Source: DASXMT01 sp963812965
Lineage (GTDB): Bacteria > Actinomycetota > Acidimicrobiia > Acidimicrobiales > RAAP-2
Assembly: GCA_963812965.1 (NCBI GenBank)
Contig: CAWEXG010000006.1
Span: 124,001-188,000, forward strand
Direction of reading: 5' to 3'
Length of the DNA stretch: 64,000 nt
In this document: positions 26,535 through 33,936 of the stretch, piece by piece
Layout of the letters: each line of letters starts with the position of its first letter
How positions within the stretch are numbered: the first letter of the stretch is position 1
Program-made: the position numbers and the translations under genes
Notes under the pieces: generated by a model
Seen by the model: the letters and a program-made list of their open reading frames with translations, nothing else
Told to the model about the DNA's origin: nothing
The model's database searches: none

Positions 26535-27490
26535 GGCCAGAGGATGTGGCGAACTGACTCAGGCCACGCGTCTGGACGCAGCCCGTGGGCATGCAGCAAC
26601 GCCAGTGCGATGCGATCGATCCCGAACGCGACGCACGCGCTATGTGCCACCGAACCGTCAGGAGACTCGATCCCAAACGTTGCCCCGAAGTGGTCACGGT
26701 GGTAGTTGACAGACATCAGCGCCGTCCGCTTTGACTCCGACCACACCGGCGACGTGCCCTCGATCTTGAGCCCGTCGTCGAGCTGCTCGGCAGTCAGGAC
26801 ACGCCCCAGCCGGCCGAAGAAGGGATCGCTCGCCGGTTCGGGGACCATCTCGAGCCCGAGATCGCGGAGCAGCTGCAACCCCCAGGCCAAGCCTTGTTGC
26901 TGATGCTGATGAGCGGCATCCGGCTTCCCGACATAGACGATCTCGTGCATCTCGAAAGACTGCATGCGCGCAGGGTCGGTGCTCGGCTCGCTCCTGAAAC
27001 AGTTGGCGCGGATATCGAACAGACGCTCATCGGTTGACAACCGCCCAGTGCACAAGGGGTACACGGAGTGGCAGGCCGCCGAGCAGAGGATGACCTCTGC
27101 TGGCTCCACCAGCTCTGCGTAGCTCTTGTTCTCGGCCAACCGGCGAACCAGCTCGGCGTGGTCTCGGTCATTACCGCGAAACACAGAGATCGAACCGACC
27201 ATGTCGGGGAACGACCGCAGATAGCCCGTCTGGTCGAACGTGGACCGGGACATGACCGGCGGGAAATTGATCACACTCGCTCGAAGCGCCGCCCCCTGCT
27301 GGTTCACGAGGCCATTGATCGCATCAACCAGCTTCTGGTAGGTCCCGGATCGACCGTAAACCCCGTCGACACCGGTCTCGATCAAGATCCCTTCGGCAAA
27401 GAGAGTGCCCCGAAATGCTTCGCTTACCTCGTGGCTCTTCTCAGTGTCTGTACTTATCTCGTGGCTCTTCGCCGTGTCTGTCATAGTCAT
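26531..27490 (-). CDS. Amino acid:[carrier protein] ligase, class II aminoacyl-tRNA synthetase-like
   Basis: 319 residues, lacking any tRNA-binding arm, as in the SerRS-like ligases of Bradyrhizobium that load an amino acid onto a carrier protein. Motif 2 is RANCFRSEPSTDPARMQSFE, motif 3 is AFGIDRIALALL. The three zinc ligands of archaeal-SerRS-like enzymes are present as Cys140 (AACHSVYP), Glu183 (EMHEIVYVG) and Cys286 (HSACVAFG). The expected reaction is ATP-dependent adenylation of a small amino acid (Gly or Ala in the characterised enzymes) and transfer to phosphopantetheine. The ACP gene stop overlaps its start (TAATG). The first 23 residues hold two TDT[AE]KSHE[IV]S copies, so the true start could be slightly later (27484). 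Confidence 0.92.
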   Translation of the reverse strand: MTMTDTAKSHEISTDTEKSHEVSEAFRGTLFAEGILIETGVDGVYGRSGTYQKLVDAINGLVNQQGAALRASVINFPPVMSRSTFDQTGYLRSFPDMVGSISVFRGNDRDHAELVRRLAENKSYAELVEPAEVILCSAACHSVYPLCTGRLSTDERLFDIRANCFRSEPSTDPARMQSFEMHEIVYVGKPDAAHQHQQQGLAWGLQLLRDLGLEMVPEPASDPFFGRLGRVLTAEQLDDGLKIEGTSPVWSESKRTALMSVNYHRDHFGATFGIESPDGSVAHSACVAFGIDRIALALLHAHGLRPDAWPESVRHILWP

Positions 27491-27747
27491 TATGCGCTCA
27501 CCCCCGGAGCAAAGGTCACAAGTCCGGACAGAGTTGTCCGAATGGCGTGAATGGACTCGAAAGTGCTCCGTCGGAGCAGTGCATCGGGAAACTCGATGTC
27601 GAATTCGTCCTCGAGCGCCAGCATCACGTTGATGTTGGCGTGCGAGGTCAGGCCGGCCTCGTAGAGGTTGTCCTCGTCTCCGAGGGTCTCCACCTTGACC
27701 AGCAACTTTCCGTGCTCGGCCAGTACCGTGCGAATCTGTTCATCCAT
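27490..27747 (-). CDS. Acyl/aminoacyl carrier protein
   Basis: 85 residues. Ser35 in YEAGLTSHANINVMLALEDE is the phosphopantetheine site; helix 2 continues as FDIEFPDALL, the acidic helix that partners recognise. It is sandwiched between a dedicated AcpS and the amino acid:carrier protein ligase, so its cargo is expected to be an amino acid thioester rather than a fatty acid. GLTS replaces the usual G[ILV]DS, with Thr where most ACPs have Asp before the Ser, consistent with a specialised carrier. Overlaps AcpS by eight bases. Confidence 0.92.
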   Translation of the reverse strand: MDEQIRTVLAEHGKLLVKVETLGDEDNLYEAGLTSHANINVMLALEDEFDIEFPDALLRRSTFESIHAIRTTLSGLVTFAPGVSA

Positions 27748-28234
27748 TGCAGCTCACCTCGTTGAGAAAGGCCGAGGCGGCGCCCGGCAGTCGGTCTGTT
27801 GCGGAAAGGTTCGGGGCAGAAGGCAGGTCGTCGTCACAAACCGCCATCACCACTGCGGCAGCCCACGGACCTTCGTGGGTCAGGCTGATCGACAGGTGTC
27901 GGATGCCCGAGTCGGCAGCCAGCTGCGCTGCCGCTCCGTGTAGCTCCATGTGGCACGAGCCGTTGCTGTCTCGACGCACCTCAGTGCAGTGCCACTCAGG
28001 TCGGGCACCGGTGGGCTGGAGCATCTTCAACGCCGCCTCTTTGGCCGCGAACCGAGCCGCCAAGCCGGCAGCTGCCACCGGAGGCTCCCCTGAGCAGCAG
28101 TCCAGCTCGTGGTCGGTGAAGATGCGCCTGAGGTAACGGTCGCCGAACCGGGCGACCGACTCTGCCACGTCGTCGATACGTACCAGGTCTATGCCGACTC
28201 GGCACTCCTGGAGCGTTGTTTTCGGCGCGCTCAT
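27740..28234 (-). CDS. acpS: Holo-[carrier protein] synthase (AcpS-type phosphopantetheinyl transferase)
   Basis: 164 residues, somewhat longer than the 120-130 of housekeeping AcpS. The metal/CoA motifs are GIDLVRIDDV (Asp16) and RFAAKEAALK (Glu66). SISLTHEGPWAAAVVMA is the closing strand. The C-terminal extension (DDDLPSAPNLSATDRLPGAASAFLNEVSCNG) is not family-typical. It transfers 4'-phosphopantetheine from CoA to Ser35 of the adjacent carrier protein. The ATG overlaps the flippase stop (ATGA). Confidence 0.92.
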   Translation of the reverse strand: MSAPKTTLQECRVGIDLVRIDDVAESVARFGDRYLRRIFTDHELDCCSGEPPVAAAGLAARFAAKEAALKMLQPTGARPEWHCTEVRRDSNGSCHMELHGAAAQLAADSGIRHLSISLTHEGPWAAAVVMAVCDDDLPSAPNLSATDRLPGAASAFLNEVSCNG

Positions 28235-29772
28235 GCGTGGGCTCCACGTATGTTGGTGATGACCAGCCGGGACAGACGCACTGCCTCATGTCGGACCGAA
28301 GGTGCGAAGGCGAGCGCTATCGCAGGCAGGAAGACGACCGGAGCAATCCGCAACGGCAGGATCGGGAAGAGCACCATCGGAGTCAGCGCCACTGCGAACA
28401 CGGAGATCATCCGCATGCTGAAGTCGGTGATGCGCCGGACCATGCGGTCGATGTACAGCAGGCCGACCAAGTCGAGCAGGCTGGCAATCCCGAAACCAAT
28501 GATCCCGAACCAGTGCACCAGTACGACCGAGGCGACCGCCAACACAGCCACCTGTATCAAGGAGGCCACTGTCACCGTCATGTTCTTTCCCCGGGAGAAC
28601 AGCAGGGTGGTCTGGATCAGCCCCGGACCACTCAGCATGGTAGAGACGGCCAGCAACGAGTAGAGGGGAATGGCCCCTAGCCACTCGTGACCGAACACCA
28701 GCGGGATCACCCAGCGGGCAACGACCCCGAATGCGGCGAACGGAACGGCCAAGACCATCAGCTGGAGAAGAGAGCCCTCTTCGATGCCGTAGCGGAGACG
28801 CGCCTTGTCCTCCGATGGCACCTTCGACATGGCCACCATGCCCAGGCGGTAGGCCCCTCGCTGTGCGAAACCGATGACGGAGACCAGTCGTGACGCGAAG
28901 GCGACGAAGCCGACGCCGGCTGCACCCACAAAGGTCCCCACAACGATCGGGCTCACCAGCCCACCCAGCTGGGCCACCCATGTGGAGGAGGAGAACGTCA
29001 GCCCGTGATGGCTCAGCGTTTTCATCGTCTTACCCGACCACTCCCATCGGGGCCGTAGCCCCGACATGATCAAACTTCCGATCAGCAGCCACGTCTGCCA
29101 CACGATGTAGCCGGCCACCAATGCCCATGCACCCGCACCGGTCAAGGCCAACGGGATAGCGGTGCCGTAGAGGGCGATGTCCCCGACAATCTCGAGAATC
29201 CCCATCTCTCGGTACCCGAAACGACGCTCGATGCAGGCCTGCGCCGGTGCCCACAACACGTTGATGGGAATGCTCAACAGCAGAATGCGCAACGGGAGTG
29301 CCACACCGACCGGTCGCAACAGCGGTGCCAGCAGGAAGGTGGCCCCGATCGAGAGGGCGGTGATCGTCATCGAGACGCAGAACAGGAAGGTGAACGCCTG
29401 GTTGTACAGGTGTCGGTCGGGCTCCTTGTCGACCCTGATCAGGTAGATCTCGGTACCCATCTGGGCTGCTGTGGCGATGACCAAGACGTACGCACCAGCG
29501 GCGCTGTAGATCCCGTACTGGGACGGCCCGATCTCGCGAACGATGACGATGATCCCGATCAGGGTGATGAGCATCCCGATGCCTTCTCGAATAACAAGAA
29601 AGGCTCCCCCCAGTACTGCCAGCTGCCCGATACTGCGACCCGCCGTCGATTTCGACTCGGGCTTCTCCTGGGGCTGTATGACCTGGGGCTGTATGGCTTG
29701 TGACTGTCCGACTTGGAGTGCTTGCGGCTGTCTCGCTTCTTCCGTGGACAGCTCTCTTGCCACAATCGCCAT
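28231..29772 (-). CDS. Wzx-like polysaccharide flippase (MOP superfamily)
   Basis: 513 residues with about 12-14 membrane segments after a cytoplasmic, Gln-rich N-terminus (QPQALQVGQSQAIQPQVIQ). The start of the core, GQLAVLGGAFLVIREGIGMLITLIGIIVIVREIGPSQYGIYS, is typical of lipopolysaccharide/EPS flippases. It would move a polyprenyl-pyrophosphate-linked repeat unit to the outer face for Wzy polymerisation. It is the first gene of the overlapping AcpS-ACP-ligase block, suggesting that the carrier-protein chemistry serves the exported molecule. A 63-base gap separates it from the GAF gene upstream. Confidence 0.88.
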   Translation of the reverse strand: MAIVARELSTEEARQPQALQVGQSQAIQPQVIQPQEKPESKSTAGRSIGQLAVLGGAFLVIREGIGMLITLIGIIVIVREIGPSQYGIYSAAGAYVLVIATAAQMGTEIYLIRVDKEPDRHLYNQAFTFLFCVSMTITALSIGATFLLAPLLRPVGVALPLRILLLSIPINVLWAPAQACIERRFGYREMGILEIVGDIALYGTAIPLALTGAGAWALVAGYIVWQTWLLIGSLIMSGLRPRWEWSGKTMKTLSHHGLTFSSSTWVAQLGGLVSPIVVGTFVGAAGVGFVAFASRLVSVIGFAQRGAYRLGMVAMSKVPSEDKARLRYGIEEGSLLQLMVLAVPFAAFGVVARWVIPLVFGHEWLGAIPLYSLLAVSTMLSGPGLIQTTLLFSRGKNMTVTVASLIQVAVLAVASVVLVHWFGIIGFGIASLLDLVGLLYIDRMVRRITDFSMRMISVFAVALTPMVLFPILPLRIAPVVFLPAIALAFAPSVRHEAVRLSRLVITNIRGAHA

Positions 29773-29835
29773 CGGCGACGGGACAACGGGCTCCTCCAGA
29801 GAGCGAACTGTGCCGGGGCGGGCACCCCATACCCT

Positions 29836-31095
29836 TCACCACGGGTCGTCCATCCCCAGACTGGCCCGCCGCAAGAGCTCTTCGGGGCCCACCGGGACTC
29901 CATCGGCATCAGCCACCGCAGCGGACCGGACGGCGACGACCGCGGACGTATCGACCTCTGTCGACAGCGCATCAACCAGACGCCGCTCGATCACTGACGG
30001 CGCACACGCCCGAGCACCCAAGCTGATCACCACGGCAAGGGTGGTGCCATCGATCCGACCGACGAGGTCGTCGGTGCGGACATGGGCTTGGAGCACACCA
30101 GCCACCGTGGCGACCAGGTCGTCCGAGACCGGAACCAGCTCTGTAGTCGACGCGCTGAGCTGCACCAGAAAGACAGCCACCGTGCCACCGGTAAGAGGGA
30201 GCCGAACCAGCGCCTTCCCCAGGCCGCCGAGGAGCGCGGGCAGCGCAACCAGTCCGGTGGTGGGGTCAGGGCTGAACAGTGAGTCGATGGCCTCGCTGGT
30301 CGCCGGGACGTTCTCTGGCACGGAACGCTCCACGAAAGTCCGCGACGTCGGAGCGGCACCTGGCGCCGAAGACTTCTCGGTCGTAGGTGCTCCGAGGGCC
30401 TCGATGGCGGGAACGGCCCTGGTACGCACAGCAGGTGCCGGACGAGCCACAACGATGTTGGCACTATCGAGAGGAGCACCGGGAGTCGTCGACGCCTCCG
30501 CCTCCGTCACAGGGGCTTCCTGAAGCGGCTTCTTGGGCAGGAGCGTCACATGGGACTCCTCGTCCTCGTACCACGCCACTTCGGGTGCTTCACGTTGGAC
30601 GGGAAGCGTGTCATCGATGGAATCCTCGGTGATCATGCCCCGTGCCCGGAGGTAGGACGTCAGCCGAACGGCCATGGTGTGCAAGGTGTCAACCTGTCCC
30701 TGGTCGTACTGGCCCTTCGACGGTCCGGCCACACAGAGAACTCCTGCCGGCTCAGCCGAGGCGATCCGGCCCAGCGCCACAACAGCCATGTGTGTCTGGC
30801 GACTGAGGCCGGGGCACAGTCCCTTCGGCACTCGCGCCTCTCGGACGATAGGCCGGTCCTCGACCAGAAGCGGATCCTCCCAGATCTGGTTGATCAGCTT
30901 CTTCAGTGGCTTCGCAGCCGAGGAGTCGGCGCTGAGACTGGGGAACACCGTTACGGAGAAATTGCCATCGGCATCTCGCAGCGCGGCGATGGCGACGGCG
31001 GCCCCGCACTGCGCTTTCGTCATCTTGAGCAGGCTGATGACACCACCCAGGGTGCCCTGTTCTGGTGTCACGCCTTCGTTCGGCTGCGACTGCAC
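29836..31095 (-). CDS. GAF-like sensor with degenerate GGDEF domain
   Basis: 419 residues from a GTG with an excellent AGGAGG at 31101-31107; the frame is open further but not coding-like. N-terminal GAF-like domain (AAVAIAALRDADGNFSVTVF...MAVVALGRIASAEPAGVLCVAGP), a Pro/Ala/Thr-rich linker, then a GGDEF-related fold (DPTTGLVALPALLGGLGKALV...LVGRIDGTTLAVVISLG). The GGDEF active-site sequence has become R-IDGTTLAVV, so cyclase activity is unlikely. It may be a non-catalytic receptor or scaffold in c-di-GMP control of the polysaccharide operon. Confidence 0.7.
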   Translation of the reverse strand: MQSQPNEGVTPEQGTLGGVISLLKMTKAQCGAAVAIAALRDADGNFSVTVFPSLSADSSAAKPLKKLINQIWEDPLLVEDRPIVREARVPKGLCPGLSRQTHMAVVALGRIASAEPAGVLCVAGPSKGQYDQGQVDTLHTMAVRLTSYLRARGMITEDSIDDTLPVQREAPEVAWYEDEESHVTLLPKKPLQEAPVTEAEASTTPGAPLDSANIVVARPAPAVRTRAVPAIEALGAPTTEKSSAPGAAPTSRTFVERSVPENVPATSEAIDSLFSPDPTTGLVALPALLGGLGKALVRLPLTGGTVAVFLVQLSASTTELVPVSDDLVATVAGVLQAHVRTDDLVGRIDGTTLAVVISLGARACAPSVIERRLVDALSTEVDTSAVVAVRSAAVADADGVPVGPEELLRRASLGMDDPW

Positions 31096-31231
31096 GTGAT
31101 CCCTCCTTTTCGATCGGTCCGTGTCACGGTGAGAACTGTCCTCTTCCTGTGGGATGACAAGGCGAACGGAGTTCGCTGTTGCGGTGTCGTGCCCCATGTG
31201 GGACAGACGGTACGGGGGGCCCGTCCCACGG

Positions 31232-31279
31232 CCGTTTGCCGACCGTCCCAGGTCCGACCGTTTGCCGACCGTCCCAGGT
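31232..31279. repeat. Tandem 26-base repeat in the promoter-proximal gap of the GAF gene
   Basis: CCGTTTGCCGACCGTCCCAGGT at 31232-31253 recurs at 31258-31279, with period 26. It lies in the 202-base gap between the GH26-like gene and the GAF gene on the minus strand, where a promoter or attenuator would sit. It may be a pair of binding sites. Confidence 0.6.
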
Positions 31280-31297
31280 CGTGGTCGTGATTTCTGG

Positions 31298-32395
31298 TCA
31301 TGTCGGGGCCGCTGTCGATTCGGGCCCGGCATGGGCGAGGACAGCAGCCGAGGCCGGAAAGCTGCCACCGGTCACGGCGGTCTGCCCGTAGTCCCACACC
31401 ACGGTGGCCGCCACCTGCTCCTGGACTGCCCACGACAGGTACTGCTGGACGAACGTGGGGTCGTCACCTCCACCACCAGGCACGGATGTCGGCTGTAGCG
31501 ACCAGGTGCCGACCATGAACGTCTTCTGGTTCTCCGACGCAAAATTGGCGAACCAGCTCGGTCCGTAGGGTTGGGAGGCGATCACTGCCCACCGATCTCC
31601 AGGTGCGGCGATGGTGGTGTCGGGGACGACGTCCTCGACGTCGGTAGCGATCATGGTGCAGGAGGCGTTGCCGGGATACAGGGCATCGGGGTTGACGGCG
31701 TTGATCCCGTCCAGCTGGTCCCACTCGAACTGGAATTCGGCCCCAGGCACCGCCCGCATCGAGGTCACGATCTGATCCCAGTACGCGACGTACTCTGCTG
31801 CCTCGGCAGGCGTCGACACGTACCACGGGTTCCCCTGGTACTCGGCGTCCCATCCCAGCATCAACGTGGACGAAGCCTGCTCGGACGCCACCAGGTACCG
31901 TGCCAGCTGCACGAACTCCTGGTTGTAGGCGCCCAGACTTCCTGCGGCCAGCGAAGCGCCGCTGGCCGGAAGCATGGGAACCCCCCAGATCATGTGAAAG
32001 CCGGCACCGGCCCAGCGCTGGACTGTCCAGGCCGGATCGCTGATCGTCTGCCAGCTCGAGTCATCGAAGTAGTCGAAGGCGTATGGGACCGGGAGCGTGG
32101 TGCTGCTGGCAAAGGACCGCGCCGCCGAAGTAGCACCAGGGCCGCTGTAAACGCCAAGGGTGGCCACGGTTTGGGACGGCGCCGTGGCGCCTGCCCCGGG
32201 TGCGGCGACTGAGGGGGTTTTCGCCTTGTTCTGGCTCAATGCCGAGGTGGGGGCGTGTGCTCCGAGCCCGAACGGCGATAGTGCGACACGTGTGCTCACC
32301 ATCACTGCCACCAGGCCGACTACCACCACCCCGATCCACAGGGAGCGGCTCGACCGAAATCGGCGGCGAGGAGGACCGAACCGGACGCGGTTCAT
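31298..32395 (-). CDS. Secreted/membrane-anchored GH26-like glycoside hydrolase
   Basis: 365 residues. An N-terminal membrane helix (SLWIGVVVVGLVAVMVSTRVAL) anchors or exports it. After an Ala/Pro linker the domain begins TLGVYSGPGATSAARSF and contains FQFEWDQLDG, WDAEYQGN and WSLQPTSV, a pattern resembling GH26-type endo-glycanases of exopolysaccharide clusters. Glu in the QFEWDQ segment and Glu in MLGWDAEYQG are candidate catalytic acids. It may trim or release the polymer. The start overlaps the Wzy stop by four bases (ATGA). Confidence 0.7.
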   Translation of the reverse strand: MNRVRFGPPRRRFRSSRSLWIGVVVVGLVAVMVSTRVALSPFGLGAHAPTSALSQNKAKTPSVAAPGAGATAPSQTVATLGVYSGPGATSAARSFASSTTLPVPYAFDYFDDSSWQTISDPAWTVQRWAGAGFHMIWGVPMLPASGASLAAGSLGAYNQEFVQLARYLVASEQASSTLMLGWDAEYQGNPWYVSTPAEAAEYVAYWDQIVTSMRAVPGAEFQFEWDQLDGINAVNPDALYPGNASCTMIATDVEDVVPDTTIAAPGDRWAVIASQPYGPSWFANFASENQKTFMVGTWSLQPTSVPGGGGDDPTFVQQYLSWAVQEQVAATVVWDYGQTAVTGGSFPASAAVLAHAGPESTAAPT

Positions 32396-33936
32396 CCGGC
32401 CGCACCGATCAACGAGCGGGGATCCTGTGTCAGAACGGAGTGCTGGGCCTTCTCGTGACGCGAAGCAGCAGCCGGCGAAGCGATAGCGAACAGCGCCCAC
32501 AACATCTGGGCCAGGCCACCGTTGCTCAGATAGGGCCATATACCGTCCATGGCGATGAGCGCCACCACCATCACCAGTAAGGCTCGCCCCAACGCCACGT
32601 CGAACGGATCCCGTGACCGGGCGATCTTCCGAGCTCGTTCGATCATCGCCCAGGTCAGAGCGCCCAACAGCAGCAGCATAGGGAGACCGCCCTCGATGGC
32701 CTCCGCGAAGTACTGGGACTCGGGATATGGCCAGCTGATCGAAGCAGGCAGCGCTTCGCCGTACCCGGCCAGCGGACGTTCTTCGATGGCGGGGATGTAC
32801 TGATTCGTCCAGACGCCCATCCGGTAGCTGATGGTCTGGGGAACCGGGGACTTGTGGGTGGCGCTCTGCGCGAACTCCCCGCCCAGACGCTGGGCGATGA
32901 ACGATCCGCCCACCACCCCGAGCACGACGACCGCTATCAGGATCCAACGAACCATCTTTCGCATGTGGCCGTACTGCGCGCCGAGCACGATGACCCCGGC
33001 GATCAGGCAAGTGATAGCCGAGAGCTCGGCCGTGATCAGCAATCCGAGCATGACGATGGCGAACACACCGATGGCAGCACGCCGACGATGACGCAGTCGG
33101 CCGCTGAGAGCCAAGGCGATCATCACCAGAAGCACGGGCAGCAGGTATCCGGCCAACGCCGCCCAGTTGACGAACGGCCCAGTGGCACGATGCACCGTCG
33201 AGCCCAACTCCATCTGAGACGAGCTATCGGTGGCTCGCAGCAGAAATGCATTCACACCAGGGGCTTTCACCTGCTGGAGGAGCGCCACCCCCGCCACCAC
33301 CACACTGGCCACAAGTACGGCAGCCAGCGCCTTGTGCCGTTCAGAGGTGGTGCGGAACGCCACCCTCGCCCCCCGATACAAGAGGAAGAACTGCAGCTGT
33401 CCGGCGTTGGTCCCCCAGCCGCTGATGCCGATGTTCTCGTGCAACGCGAAGGCGTTGAAGGCACCGAAGGCCAGCCAGCCCACGCCGTAGGCGAGCAAGG
33501 CCCAGTCGAGCACTCCCCACGGCGCGGCGTCTCGCCGCCGGACTGACACCAACAGCGTGATGCCGACAACGCCGATGAGCAGCTCCGATACCCGTACATT
33601 GGGGACGAGAAACCCTGGGGCCAGGCCAGATGTGGCCGGCACCACTGCCACCAGGATCACCCCACCGATGAAGGGTCGAACCAGTACCACCACGACCAGC
33701 GCTACGGCACCGATAAGCCCGATGCCGAACTTCGGGCTCTCCACCGCCAACACCCCGGCCAAGGCTGCGACGAAGACTCCCCCACCAGCGATCAAAGCCG
33801 TCCTCGGTCGCTCCGTCATCCAAGTGTCATCTGGGCGGCTCCCGGCTCCCGACGGCATACGGCCGGCAGCCGAAACTGTCGCCGTGGCAGCGGTGGCAGC
33901 GGTCTGAGACGTGGTCAGTGCATGATCAGTGGCCAC
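32392..33936 (-). CDS. Wzy-like O-antigen/exopolysaccharide polymerase
   Basis: 514 residues from a GTG at 33936 that overlaps the Wzz stop by 11 bases. About 11-12 membrane helices. The Wzy_C-type periplasmic loop is visible (TISYRMGVWTNQYIPAIEERPLAGYGEALP...ESQYFAEAIEGGLPMLLLL), with the Arg and the N-Q-Y/P-L-x-G-x-G features of the O-antigen ligase/polymerase family. It joins lipid-linked repeat units outside the membrane. Length and position next to Wzz, Wzx and the initiating transferase support the call. Confidence 0.85.
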   Translation of the reverse strand: MATDHALTTSQTAATAATATVSAAGRMPSGAGSRPDDTWMTERPRTALIAGGGVFVAALAGVLAVESPKFGIGLIGAVALVVVVLVRPFIGGVILVAVVPATSGLAPGFLVPNVRVSELLIGVVGITLLVSVRRRDAAPWGVLDWALLAYGVGWLAFGAFNAFALHENIGISGWGTNAGQLQFFLLYRGARVAFRTTSERHKALAAVLVASVVVAGVALLQQVKAPGVNAFLLRATDSSSQMELGSTVHRATGPFVNWAALAGYLLPVLLVMIALALSGRLRHRRRAAIGVFAIVMLGLLITAELSAITCLIAGVIVLGAQYGHMRKMVRWILIAVVVLGVVGGSFIAQRLGGEFAQSATHKSPVPQTISYRMGVWTNQYIPAIEERPLAGYGEALPASISWPYPESQYFAEAIEGGLPMLLLLGALTWAMIERARKIARSRDPFDVALGRALLVMVVALIAMDGIWPYLSNGGLAQMLWALFAIASPAAASRHEKAQHSVLTQDPRSLIGAAG

